Source: Neoalteromonas arenosi (GTDB taxonomy: Bacteria > Pseudomonadota > Gammaproteobacteria > Enterobacterales > Alteromonadaceae). Taken from it: a DNA stretch of 64,000 nt. Below the pieces are notes generated by a model, which ran no database searches, was not told the DNA's origin, and saw only the letters and a list, made by a program, of their open reading frames with translations. Numbering within the stretch: the stretch's first letter is position 1; each line of letters starts with the position of its first letter. The stretch spans positions 372,675-436,674 of the forward strand of contig NZ_JAUCBP010000007.1 of NCBI RefSeq assembly GCF_030362855.1, given 5' to 3'. Both the position numbers and the translations under genes were made by a program. Shown here piece after piece: positions 6,960 to 15,080 of the stretch.

Positions 6960-7409
6960 ATGCAAACTTCAGTAAGACGCTTATCAGCCGCTGAAAATCG
7001 ATTAAAAGCGGTACAATTTAGAAGGCAGGGGATGACGCTAGAACAAATTGGTATTGAGCTAGGGGTCAGTACATCAATGGTTTATAAATATATTCACAGT
7101 GCGTTAATTGAGTTAGCTGAAAAACAGTATGAAGAAACTCAAGATTACCGTGCGTTGCAAATGTATCGACTTGAGGGGTTACTAAATATATCTTGGGACC
7201 AGGCCCAGCGAGGAGATTTAGCTGCGGTCGACAAGGCTATAAAGATAATAGATCAGCTATCCAAGCTAATGAATTTGTATGCGCCAATGAAAATAGCTCC
7301 AACCAATGTCGCTGGTGAAGACTTGCCTAACTCAGGTGTTATCGTTGTACCAGCTGTGGCCGGGTCAGTTGAGGAATGGTTAGAACAATACAAACTGCAA
7401 ACCGAATAG
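6960..7409 (+). CDS. Terminase-small-subunit-like HTH protein
   Basis: A 149-residue protein. Residues 8-45 form a helix-turn-helix (RRQGMTLEQIGIELGVSTSM). Residues 60-105 form a helical region (LEGLLNISWDQAQRGDLAAVDKAIKIIDQLSKLMNLYAP) that matches phage small-terminase-like proteins, which often read LxALWxxAxxGDxxAIDxxLxIxxRRAxLLGLDAP. In phages this subunit recognises DNA for packaging, and in SaPI-like satellites a TerS homologue redirects packaging to satellite DNA. No large subunit is present. It sits downstream of the dyad cluster. It may instead be a plain regulator. Confidence 0.6.
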   Translation: MQTSVRRLSAAENRLKAVQFRRQGMTLEQIGIELGVSTSMVYKYIHSALIELAEKQYEETQDYRALQMYRLEGLLNISWDQAQRGDLAAVDKAIKIIDQLSKLMNLYAPMKIAPTNVAGEDLPNSGVIVVPAVAGSVEEWLEQYKLQTE

Positions 7410-7590
7410 TTCGAACGTCGGTCATTTTAGAGATATCAACAATACTAAACTAACGAATGTTGGTTGGCTCTCCGTCTCTTGCTACTTCGATATTTCAACA
7501 GGCAGAAAGAACAGAGCATAGTTTTTCTGTACAAACGAGTGTTAACATGAGCTAAAAGCAATCAGTTTTTACGATTTAAAGGATTAAATA

Positions 7591-9285
7591 GTGTATCAAT
7601 TAGCAGTTAAGGTTAAAGGTTATAAGTGTTTCCATGATGAAGCTGGGTTTGATTCTATTCAGAGAGTGAATCTTATTATTGGGAGAAATAACTCCGGAAA
7701 GTCATCTCTTCTTGACCTAATTGATAAGGTAACGTCTAGAAATTACGAGTTTGATAGAAGTACCTGGAGGGAGAATCAGCCTCCTCAAGTGATATTTCAG
7801 GCTGAAATTAGTGAAAGAGCGGTTACTAATACATTTCCAAGACAAACTCACGGTGGTGAAATCAGCGGTAACCATAATGAATATGGTCAGAAATACATTG
7901 GAAAAACGATAAAGTGGTCCAAAAGAGGTGAAGGAAGAAACAATAATGCCCAGTTAATAGAATGTAATGATGAAGGTATTCAACCATCGCTTTTGAAAAG
8001 CGGGGGGTACCATGAAACCCTACCAAATAACATGTTAGTCCCATTAGAAGGAAAAAACTTTCGTAGACTATTGGCTGAAAGAGATATCCTACCTGAACCA
8101 GCGAATACGACCGACATTAATATCTCAACAAATGGTTCAGGACTAACAAATGCAATACAATGCTTCATCAATAAATCTGGCCTACCAAGTGAACTCGTTG
8201 AACAAGATATATTAGAAGGTCTAAACGAAATTTTTGCACATGATGCATGTTTTACAGACATTGTGTGTCAACAACACGAAAGCTTGGCATGGGAAATTTA
8301 CTTAGAGGAAGAGCATAAAGGAAGAATCCCACTATCGCAGTCGGGTAGTGGATTGAAAACAGTCATGTCTGTACTAGCATGCTTGATTTTAGTACCTCAT
8401 TTAGAGCACAGACCTTTAGGAAGTTATGTTTTTGGTTTTGAAGAACTTGAAAACAATATACACCCAGCTCTTTTGCGAAGACTTAACGAATATATATATA
8501 AGTCTTCAAAAGAACACGACTTTATATATTTTCTTACGACTCACTCAAACGTATTGATAGATCAGTTTAGCAAGCAATCAGATGCACAAATTGTGCATGT
8601 TACTCATAATCAACAATCATCTTTCTGTAAGACTGCACAAACGTATATCGAAAACAATGGAATTCTTGATGATTTAGATATCAGAGCAAGTGATATTCTC
8701 CAATCTAACGGTGTTATTTGGGTTGAGGGTCCATCAGACCGAATTTACTTGAATAGATGGATACACCTATGGAGTGATGGTGCTCTTAAGGAAGGGACCC
8801 ATTACCAGATAGTATTTTACGGAGGGCGATTGTTGTCCCACCTTTCAGCTAGGAACCCCGATGAAGCATATAGTGGAATTTCGATACTAAATGCTAACAG
8901 AAATGCTCTTATACTAATTGATAGCGATAAGAGAAATAAGCAGTCAAGAATCAACGATACGAAAAAGAGAATCAGAGACGAGTTTGATAAATTGGGTGCA
9001 TTTTGCTGGATTACCAGAGGGAAAGAGATAGAGAACTTTATTCCGTTGGAAGTGGTAAATGCTCGTTGGAGTCTTGAAGCAACACAACATGTCGGTATGT
9101 ATGATAACTTCTTCGATTACCTTGAACAGCTTGTACCAGGCGAGGGCAAGAAATATAGCGGTAAAAAAACGCTCATGGCTGAAGAAGTAATCCCCTTTAT
9201 GACGAAAGAGAATTTATCTGAAATATTAGATATTGATGAAATGATGCGGCGAACTTGCAGAGCAATTGAATCCTGGAATAGTTAG
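7591..9285 (+). CDS. OLD-family ATPase-TOPRIM nuclease (probable defence effector)
   Basis: A 564-residue protein starting at GTG, 7 bp after AAAGGA. It joins an ABC-type ATPase to a TOPRIM nuclease. Walker A is GRNNSGKSS (31-39), the signature SQSGSGLK (249-256), Walker B is in VFGFEELENNIHP (280-292), and the H-loop is TTHSN (316-320). TOPRIM motifs are VIWVEGPSD (375-383, Glu379), ILIDSD (441-446) and GKEIENFIP (477-485). All key residues appear intact. OLD proteins of phage P2, GajA of Gabija and retron-linked OLD nucleases share this plan. No UvrD-like GajB follows; a GIY-YIG gene does. Role in anti-phage defence is inferred from family and context. Confidence 0.85.
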   Translation: MYQLAVKVKGYKCFHDEAGFDSIQRVNLIIGRNNSGKSSLLDLIDKVTSRNYEFDRSTWRENQPPQVIFQAEISERAVTNTFPRQTHGGEISGNHNEYGQKYIGKTIKWSKRGEGRNNNAQLIECNDEGIQPSLLKSGGYHETLPNNMLVPLEGKNFRRLLAERDILPEPANTTDINISTNGSGLTNAIQCFINKSGLPSELVEQDILEGLNEIFAHDACFTDIVCQQHESLAWEIYLEEEHKGRIPLSQSGSGLKTVMSVLACLILVPHLEHRPLGSYVFGFEELENNIHPALLRRLNEYIYKSSKEHDFIYFLTTHSNVLIDQFSKQSDAQIVHVTHNQQSSFCKTAQTYIENNGILDDLDIRASDILQSNGVIWVEGPSDRIYLNRWIHLWSDGALKEGTHYQIVFYGGRLLSHLSARNPDEAYSGISILNANRNALILIDSDKRNKQSRINDTKKRIRDEFDKLGAFCWITRGKEIENFIPLEVVNARWSLEATQHVGMYDNFFDYLEQLVPGEGKKYSGKKTLMAEEVIPFMTKENLSEILDIDEMMRRTCRAIESWNS

Positions 9286-9370
9286 ACATTTTGGTAAACG
9301 CATCTGCCTGAATGGGTCTCAGCTGCGTTACAATTTTCCACAAAATTGGGTGTTAAAATTAAGGGAAATA

Positions 9371-9946
9371 ATGGCACAGAATCCATTTTATGTTTATGCC
9401 TTGAAAGATCCTCGGGAAAAGCCAGCTAGAACTTTCTATATTGGAAAAGGCACCGGGAATAGAGCATGGGAACATCAAACTAATGTTGATGACTCTGAAA
9501 AGGGATTGGTTATACAAGGTATTCATGATGCCGGTTTATCTGTCCTTCATACAGTAATAATTGACAACTTAACTGAAGAACAATCTCTGAAGATAGAGGC
9601 TGAATTAATTGCCGCTTTTGGCATTCGTTCTCAAGGCGGATTGCTCACAAATCGAGTTAAGCCGAACCCGAATAATATTTCAAAACGAATTAGGGTAAAT
9701 ATTCCAGATGGGTGCTACGAAAAGGCTCAAATGGGTTTGAATATTCTTAAGTCGGCGGTAATGGAGCTTGCTAAAGCCAACCAGGATGGAATAAAGAATT
9801 CAGACGCGGCAAAATATCTAGGTCTGCAATCGGACTATGGAGGTGGATCAAAAGACTATCTAAGCTACAGTATTCTTGGAGTACTAATGCGTGAAGGTAA
9901 AATCGAGCGAAACGAGAAAAAGAAGCATGTGGCAAAATCAGAGTAA
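9371..9946 (+). CDS. GIY-YIG nuclease with C-terminal winged-helix-like region
   Basis: A 191-residue protein. I chose ATG 9371 (AAGGGA upstream, 85 bp after the OLD stop) over an earlier frame extension overlapping the OLD gene, because the GIY-YIG fold begins at once: FYVYALKDP (6-14), FYIGKGTGNRAWEH (22-35) with catalytic Arg31, Glu77 in KIEAELI and Asn94 in LLTNR. This resembles the LEM3-like GIY-YIG branch. Residues 140-180 (GLQSDYGGGSKDYLSYSILG) form a second, probably DNA-binding domain seen in restriction-type nucleases. It lies directly behind the OLD gene, suggesting a two-nuclease module. Confidence 0.8.
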   Translation: MAQNPFYVYALKDPREKPARTFYIGKGTGNRAWEHQTNVDDSEKGLVIQGIHDAGLSVLHTVIIDNLTEEQSLKIEAELIAAFGIRSQGGLLTNRVKPNPNNISKRIRVNIPDGCYEKAQMGLNILKSAVMELAKANQDGIKNSDAAKYLGLQSDYGGGSKDYLSYSILGVLMREGKIERNEKKKHVAKSE

Positions 9947-10043
9947 TGCAATTGAGCAGTGCATGCTTTTGAGCCTTTATTCTCCTGTGTTGCAAATCAT
10001 TCAGAAGTTCGAGCGCTACGCCTATAGCTGGATAAAAATTTAA

Positions 10044-10790
10044 ATGATTACTAACAAGGTACCTGATACATGGCAAGATCTGCAAAATGAAACTGCAAGA
10101 ATATTAGCTGAATGCGGTTTTAGTGTGGAGGTTGAAAAAATAATTGATACTGCCCGTGGAAAAGTTGAAATAGATGTTTATGCCGAGGAGAAAGTTAAGG
10201 GTAGAAAATACACTATTCTTTGTGAATGCAAGCATTGGAAGGGGAGAGTCCCTCAGAATGTAATACATGGCTTTCGAACTGTAACAGCTGATATTGGTGC
10301 AAATGTTAGCTATTTGATTTCTCTCAACGGTTTTCAGGTAGGGGCGTTTTCAGCAGCCAAACATACCAACACTAAACTTGTTACTTGGGAAGAGTTTCAA
10401 AATCATTTTGAACAAAGTTGGTTTGATGAGTATTTATCTCCAAATATCGCAAAAAAACTAAACGCTATTATGACTTATTCAGAACCACTGCTTCCGTCAT
10501 GGTTTGCTGCGCTACCTGAAGCAAAGAAAGCAGAATACGTTACTTTAAAAAATAAATATGACCTATTTGGTGCGTTAGTAATGGAGTTCACACCATATGC
10601 TAGAATGTTCGAAGATACAAAGAGGCCATCTTTACCCTTAATAAAGAGGCTTGATTTGCCCCCTAGTTTACTTGCAACGATTCCAACCGAGATTCTCGAA
10701 GCAATTAGCTATCGCGAGTTTTTTGAAAGCTGTCTGGATTATGGTTTGACTGCTATAGAAGAATTTAGGAGCGTACGCGATAGAAGCTAA
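10044..10790 (+). CDS. Mrr-like PD-(D/E)xK restriction endonuclease
   Basis: A 248-residue protein. Residues 8-85 show the Mrr catalytic core: helix with Glu16 (WQDLQNETARILAECGF), then Asp44 in VEIDVYAEEK, the ECK triad ILCECKHW (Glu61, Lys63) and a following VPQNVIHGFRTV. The long C-terminal half (about 115-248) is helical and unfamiliar. Mrr enzymes cut modified or foreign DNA without a partner methylase. It is the last rightward gene, 97 bp after the GIY-YIG gene, with a weak ribosome site. It may work alone or with the OLD/GIY-YIG pair. Confidence 0.75.
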   Translation: MITNKVPDTWQDLQNETARILAECGFSVEVEKIIDTARGKVEIDVYAEEKVKGRKYTILCECKHWKGRVPQNVIHGFRTVTADIGANVSYLISLNGFQVGAFSAAKHTNTKLVTWEEFQNHFEQSWFDEYLSPNIAKKLNAIMTYSEPLLPSWFAALPEAKKAEYVTLKNKYDLFGALVMEFTPYARMFEDTKRPSLPLIKRLDLPPSLLATIPTEILEAISYREFFESCLDYGLTAIEEFRSVRDRS

Positions 10791-10912
10791 GCATAAAAAA
10801 GTTTGCGATAAAAAAGCATTCGCTCATTTGTGCATTTAACCTCTGAACAAACAGTTGATACTTACTCACTACTCAATTGTTGCGTTCGCATATTAACTAA
10901 CATAGTCTCCAA

Positions 10913-11731
10913 CTATTTGATATGTAACAAAAAACGCAAGTAGCTAGCCCCCTGGCTAATGAACATTACTGCAAAATCAATGGAAGGTGCCTCTGTACTT
11001 TCAATTTTTTGGCCATGCCTGTACATGTGCGCCGCGTCAATCCAGTCGCAAAAACCATCGAGCAGGTGCTCAGTCGCATTTAACTCAACCGGTCTATCAG
11101 TTAGTTTAGCTTGGAACAGGCTTTTAAGGTTTTTCTGTACACCATGTGAGTTAAGCCTCTCTTTACCCTTTGCATTTATCAAATGCTTGTAAGTTATTTC
11201 TAAGGCCTCGAAAACTGCTCGAATAGCACTAGCCGTATCTGGTGGATCTCGGTCTAAAAGGGCATAGGATTTTTCAAAAGCTTCTTTTATGGCTGGCTGG
11301 CTATCGAGGCCCGCTAGAGTTGCATTTCGGCTACGTTCAAATTCTTCATCCTGGAAGAAGTGAACACCACCTAAATCATCTAATCGGTATCCCAGGCTTT
11401 CCTCTGAGAAAACCCTACTAACAAAAGCATGCCATTTAGACGCCTTATGAGAATTTACTGTCCCAAAGTGGTAATGTTGAAAAACAATCGTGACACTATC
11501 AAGCAAATCTCGAATATCGCAAGACTCAAAAAAATCTGAAAGGCTATAAGAGCCCGCAACAAACGGAACCTTTGCACCAGTTTCTATATGTATTTTTTTA
11601 ACTAGTTCTTTATTCTCAGAAGTTAATAGGTCCCAGTATATTGCACTAAGTCGATTTCTCATTCGCAAACTGTCTTTAACCGTTGAATCAGCTTTCAGAT
11701 AGACCTGACTAAATCTTTTTCCTCGGTTCAT
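10913..11731 (-). CDS. Unknown island protein with possible Abi/HEPN-like C-terminus
   Basis: A 272-residue protein. I start at ATG 11731, with GGAG 7 bp upstream, rather than a TTG seven codons earlier. There is no signal or membrane segment. The N-terminal 160 residues match nothing I recognise. The C-terminal 110 residues are helical, starting DPPDTASAIRAVFEALEITY and ending near MYRHGQ and SQGASYLRFLL. This pattern recalls the C-terminal domain of abortive-infection proteins (Abi_C/AbiJ-like HEPN), where an RxxxxH or RHG motif is central. The match is weak. It converges with the Mrr-like gene and follows the small membrane-protein gene by 76 bp. Confidence 0.6.
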   Translation of the reverse strand: MNRGKRFSQVYLKADSTVKDSLRMRNRLSAIYWDLLTSENKELVKKIHIETGAKVPFVAGSYSLSDFFESCDIRDLLDSVTIVFQHYHFGTVNSHKASKWHAFVSRVFSEESLGYRLDDLGGVHFFQDEEFERSRNATLAGLDSQPAIKEAFEKSYALLDRDPPDTASAIRAVFEALEITYKHLINAKGKERLNSHGVQKNLKSLFQAKLTDRPVELNATEHLLDGFCDWIDAAHMYRHGQKIESTEAPSIDFAVMFISQGASYLRFLLHIK

Positions 11732-11807
11732 ACATTCACTCCGTGTAGTCAAACGAGCCCGAAAAAGGCCGTCTCAATGATTATTTGGGCAAACCTATAA
11801 GCTTTCT

Positions 11808-12131
11808 TCAATTTGACTTAAACTTCATTCTCATTTTTTTCGCGATTCTTTTTAGTAGTAACAATGAAGCGAATATCATCAAAACATAACAAAAAAGTAC
11901 CAACCCTACTAAGAATCCATCAAAGGTATTTTGATTCGCCCAGTTGACTAGAAATTCTGGCATGGCCTTAAGTATTGGCCTAAAGCTCTTAAATAAAAAG
12001 AAATCCAAAGCGGTGAGTAACACTGCTAAAAAACCAAGAAAGCCTTTGGATGGATGGTTGACTAATTTAGAAAACAACGAACCAATGAGGAACCAAAACT
12101 TATTCAAATTATTAAACCTAGACTTTAGCAA
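11808..12131 (-). CDS. Small two-helix membrane protein
   Basis: A 107-residue basic protein with two predicted membrane helices (about residues 28-46, GFLGFLAVLLTALDFFLF, and 72-93, FLVGLVLFCYVLMIFASLLLL) and a lysine-rich tail. The start used is TTG with only a weak upstream AAAGA, so the N-terminus is uncertain. It lies between the HEPN gene and the unknown Abi-like gene on the same strand. Small membrane proteins beside sensor or nuclease genes are often membrane-damaging effectors in defence systems. That is only a suggestion here. Confidence 0.45.
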   Translation of the reverse strand: MLKSRFNNLNKFWFLIGSLFSKLVNHPSKGFLGFLAVLLTALDFFLFKSFRPILKAMPEFLVNWANQNTFDGFLVGLVLFCYVLMIFASLLLLKRIAKKMRMKFKSN

Positions 12132-12404
12132 ATCTTTGTTATTGTGGCTGTTTTCTGTTTTTCAACGAATACTAGCTTAAAAAGAATACGTATTTTTTAC
12201 TACAGTGTTATAGGTTGATTATTTAAAGTTCCGCGTTGTCTTGTTTTTTACTCGGGATAGAATGATAAATCTTTGTGCGTCCAGAGTTGACTAAAAATAC
12301 TTCATTCGCACTAGATTAAAGTTAAGGAAGATACTAGTAGTGTTCAGAAGTAAGTAGAAAAACTTGAACATTTGTATCATTAATTTGAGGTTGATGTATT
12401 AATT

Positions 12405-13175
12405 CTAGTCCTTTTGGAAAGACTTTTGGTGTTGCTGATTCACAACTTCATCAACACTGCTTACAAAACTATGTATGTGAGAAATGGCCGCATCAAGAGT
12501 AACTTTGTCTATATCTATTGGCTTGTTATTTTTATCCTTACCATTACGATGAACTAAATCGTGTCGATTGTTGACAATTTTTGTAATCATTGACTTGTCA
12601 TAATCAATCTCGATTTCGAATACAGCCTTGTACATGTTCATGATTTTTATAATATTGTGATACATCTGCTCACTTAAAAATTCATCCAACTCTCGAGCGA
12701 TAATATTAGTGTCAGCTAGAATAGCTCGGAGGGTAAATTTTTTTGTATTCAAACCTTCAAATTTATTCACTGCCCTTTCCATAAAAATTGGCTTAGAAAG
12801 TACAATGTTTTTCAATGTGTCGCCTAGATAAGTCTCAAGAAGTGTTACAGCATGTATGTATGCCATCTTATTGATTAGATTACTATTACCAGGATAGCTG
12901 GAACTTGTTACCAAGACCCCCTTTAGTTCTTCAATTGATGACAGAAAATATCTAAAGAAAGTAGTGTGGTTTTGCGATTTAAGCCAGTTTAGATGTTCTT
13001 CCATATAATCATTCCATTGCTCATATTTCTCATCATATTCGTCAGCAAGCTCATTCCAACCTTCTGTACTCTCAGTTGCCTCTGGGTTGCCAAGTTGGCT
13101 ACGTATCCATTCTGAACGTTTGCACTCATAACGCTCTTCTTGAAGTGCTAAAAAGTGTTCTGTTGTAGAACTCAT
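12405..13175 (-). CDS. HEPN-domain protein, candidate RNase toxin
   Basis: A 256-residue soluble, mostly helical protein. The motif NNRHDLVHRNG (Arg204, His209) is the Rx4H active site of HEPN RNases, and the surrounding helices (LINKMAYIHAVTLLETYLGD before, DAAISHIHSFVSSVDEVV after) fit the RiboL-PSP-HEPN/MAE_28990 type. AAGGA lies 9 bp before the ATG. Such proteins commonly act as RNA-cleaving effectors in toxin-antitoxin and abortive-infection systems. No MNT-type nucleotidyltransferase antitoxin is next to it. It belongs to the minus-strand cluster behind the integrase. Confidence 0.7.
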   Translation of the reverse strand: MSSTTEHFLALQEERYECKRSEWIRSQLGNPEATESTEGWNELADEYDEKYEQWNDYMEEHLNWLKSQNHTTFFRYFLSSIEELKGVLVTSSSYPGNSNLINKMAYIHAVTLLETYLGDTLKNIVLSKPIFMERAVNKFEGLNTKKFTLRAILADTNIIARELDEFLSEQMYHNIIKIMNMYKAVFEIEIDYDKSMITKIVNNRHDLVHRNGKDKNNKPIDIDKVTLDAAISHIHSFVSSVDEVVNQQHQKSFQKD

Positions 13176-13301
13176 AGCTTGTTATCCTTAAGTTATCTTG
13201 ACACATTTGTTAAATAGTCACATTGCTAACAAAACAATAGCGTTTGTTTAATTTCTAATAAATCAATTAACCAATCTGACGAAAATTTATCATCTGTATT
13301 T

Positions 13302-13637
13302 TTATTGGTAGCATTTATCAGCATCAGAGGCTCGATAATAGGCCTCCAACGAATACTGTAACCCTTGACCTATCCAGAAATCTTCGCATATGAAGCCACT
13401 AGACATTCCGCCTTTATCAAACTCTTTTATGAAGATTCCATTCTTTCTTTCCGAAGAGCTACTTGTAAGCTCGTCAAACGCCAATTTTATACATTCTTGA
13501 AAGGCTTCATCGGTTTTTGGAATAATCGTCCGCTTTTCATAAAAATGCTTGCGCATCGCTTCCCACAAATATCTATCGCCTCTCATACCCATTGAAGTCG
13601 GTGGTACAGCAAACAATTCAGAAACTAAACGTCTCAA
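13302..13637 (-). CDS. Small conserved-looking protein downstream of integrase
   Basis: A 111-residue protein starting at TTG 13637, 2 bp after the integrase stop. GAGG within the last integrase codons gives a good ribosome site 6 bp before TTG, which supports the rare start and translational coupling. The N-terminus has GMRGDRYLWEAMRKHF, similar to the GLRGDPYLW phrase in small proteins often found beside integrases, and the middle has a second conserved-looking patch, GFICEDFWIGQGL. No function is known to me. It may be an integrase accessory factor. Confidence 0.6.
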   Translation of the reverse strand: MRRLVSELFAVPPTSMGMRGDRYLWEAMRKHFYEKRTIIPKTDEAFQECIKLAFDELTSSSSERKNGIFIKEFDKGGMSSGFICEDFWIGQGLQYSLEAYYRASDADKCYQ

Positions 13638-13639
13638 AA

Positions 13640-14893
13640 TTAACCTCGTTCATTCACAATTTGAATATGCTTAATGCCACTGGATAAGCTGAAGTTTCCT
13701 GTAGCTGATTGTTCTATGTGGTTGCTCCACCAATTCATCATTATTCGCCGGCGCTCTATGTATTCACTTCGATTGTATGCTCGACGAACTTCATTTTTGT
13801 CGATATGAGCGAGAGCGGACTCAATAATGTCAGAATCGAAACCTTGCTCATTCAATATCGTACTAGCAAGGGACCGCAACCCATGAGCAACAAGCTCCCC
13901 TTTATATCCCATTCGCTTTAATGCCATGTTCGCAGTTTGACTATTTGTGGGCATTGTTGGGTTTCTATCTCCTGGAAACAAATAGTCCCTATTCGCACTA
14001 ATCGGAGTTAAAACTTTTACAATAGCAAGTGTTTGAGGAGTCAAAGGGACTGTATGTGAAACTCTCTTTTTCATTCTTTCGGCAGGAATAATCCAAATAC
14101 CTCGTTCTAGATCGATTTCATCCCATCGCGCTCCTGCGGCTTCGCTGGGGCGGGTCATGGTATGAAGTTGCCATTCTATTAAGCAACGCGTGACAAACTT
14201 AATACTAGCCACACTAAGGGACTTCATTAAGTCAGGAAGTTGTGATGGCTTAATCGTCGCCATATTTTTTTTTGTTGGTGAAACAAAAGCCTTATTAATC
14301 TGCGCAATTGGATTGTGAGCCACTAGGCCAGTGTTTGTTGCAAAAACCATAACCTCGTTTAGGCGCTGACAAAGACGTTTCACCGTTTCTAAGTTTCCTC
14401 TCTCAGCAATTGGTTTAAGTACTTCTATTACAAGCGGTGCTGACAGTTTGTTGAGTGGTACGTCGGCTAAATTAGGGAATACATGATTATTAAGTGAGCG
14501 CCAAATATCCTCGGCATAATCTTTGGTTACTTGTTGCCTCTTAATTTCAAACCAACGTGCTGATACATTCTTAAGCGTATTCTCGCATTCCAGTTTACTA
14601 GCGCGAGATATCTCCTCTCGATGCTCTTGGGGATCGATGTTTTTCGAAAGTAATAGCCGGGCCTGTTCTCGTTCTTCTCGTGCTCTAGCTAGGGATATAG
14701 TAGGGAATGAACCGAAGCTAATGTTTTTGCGCTTCTTGCTTACCGGGTGGTAGTAGTTAAACAGCCAAGTTTTTGTCCCGTTAGGTTTTACCCTTAACAT
14801 TAATCCCTGACCATCTGAAAGGTTGTATTCCTTAGCTTGAGCTTTTGCCTGTGCAATTTCTTTATGACTAAGTGGAAGTGTCTGCCGGGCCAT
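13640..14893 (-). CDS. int: Tyrosine integrase (P4-type, ssrA-targeting)
   Basis: A 417-residue phage-type integrase. The N-terminal DUF4102 arm-binding domain (about 1-95) shows DGQGLMLRVKPNGTKTW and SFGSFPTISLARAREER. A core-binding domain spans about 100-190, and the catalytic domain has Arg in MTRPSEAAGARWDEID, HGLRS (His, Arg), AHIDKNEVRRAYNRSEY with the Tyr nucleophile. All catalytic residues are present, so the island should be able to move. It is transcribed away from the tmRNA end with its start 190 bp inside the right repeat, as usual for tmRNA/tRNA-targeting elements. Confidence 0.93.
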   Translation of the reverse strand: MARQTLPLSHKEIAQAKAQAKEYNLSDGQGLMLRVKPNGTKTWLFNYYHPVSKKRKNISFGSFPTISLARAREEREQARLLLSKNIDPQEHREEISRASKLECENTLKNVSARWFEIKRQQVTKDYAEDIWRSLNNHVFPNLADVPLNKLSAPLVIEVLKPIAERGNLETVKRLCQRLNEVMVFATNTGLVAHNPIAQINKAFVSPTKKNMATIKPSQLPDLMKSLSVASIKFVTRCLIEWQLHTMTRPSEAAGARWDEIDLERGIWIIPAERMKKRVSHTVPLTPQTLAIVKVLTPISANRDYLFPGDRNPTMPTNSQTANMALKRMGYKGELVAHGLRSLASTILNEQGFDSDIIESALAHIDKNEVRRAYNRSEYIERRRIMMNWWSNHIEQSATGNFSLSSGIKHIQIVNERG

Positions 14894-14926
14894 TTTAGTA
14901 ACACCAAATATTGTGAGAATTCATAA

Positions 14927-14950
14927 GTGTTACTAACGATGTTACTAAAG
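14927..14950. repeat. Paired GTTACTAA repeats near the right end (candidate integrase arm sites)
   Basis: GTGTTACTAACG-ATGTTACTAAAG matches the tandem at 5142-5164 near the other end. A third, inverted GTGTTACTAA overlaps the start region of int at 14896-14905. The position between int and the attachment site fits integrase arm sites that could also control the int promoter. Confidence 0.5.
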
Positions 14951-15052
14951 GAATTGATTTTTAACAATCAGTAATGAACATTAACGAACAAAGCGAAGCG
15001 CTCGATTTTGCGCTATCTCTTTGTTTTTAAAGGGTTGATTGTTGTCATTAAA

Positions 15053-15066
15053 GGGCAGGGCTGCCC
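15053..15066 (-). terminator. Weak hairpin after the tmRNA on the island side
   Basis: GGGCA (15053-15057) and TGCCC (15062-15066) form a short GC-rich stem followed on the minus strand by CTTTAAT. It begins 17 bp after the tmRNA 3' end and may replace the terminator displaced by the insertion. The T-run is poor. Confidence 0.35.
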
Positions 15067-15080
15067 AATAATGTAAAGTG

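Noticed and set aside
6732-6965. Minus-strand frame of 77 residues with a hydrophobic start
   Set aside because: It lies across the dyad cluster, has no convincing ribosome site and overlaps the start of the terS-like gene; the hydrophobic start comes from AT-rich DNA.
7410-7590. A retron or other RNA partner upstream of the OLD gene
   Set aside because: OLD proteins can pair with retrons, but no reverse transcriptase is present and no inverted repeats typical of an msr-msd were seen.
9266-9370. Upstream 35-codon extension of the GIY-YIG gene
   Set aside because: It overlaps the OLD gene, has no ribosome site and adds residues unrelated to the fold. ATG 9371 has AAGGGA upstream and the domain begins directly.
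7591-9946. A Gabija system
   Set aside because: GajA-like OLD is present, but the partner is a GIY-YIG nuclease rather than a UvrD-like helicase.
11944-12180. Rightward 78-residue frame opposite the small membrane protein
   Set aside because: Its composition is erratic and it has no good ribosome site. The minus-strand frame has two clear membrane helices and fits the strand of its neighbours, although it is itself only moderately supported.
12132-12404. Hidden gene or RNA in the gap between the HEPN gene and the membrane-protein gene
   Set aside because: The 273 bp are AT-rich without a strong hairpin, repeat or coding frame.
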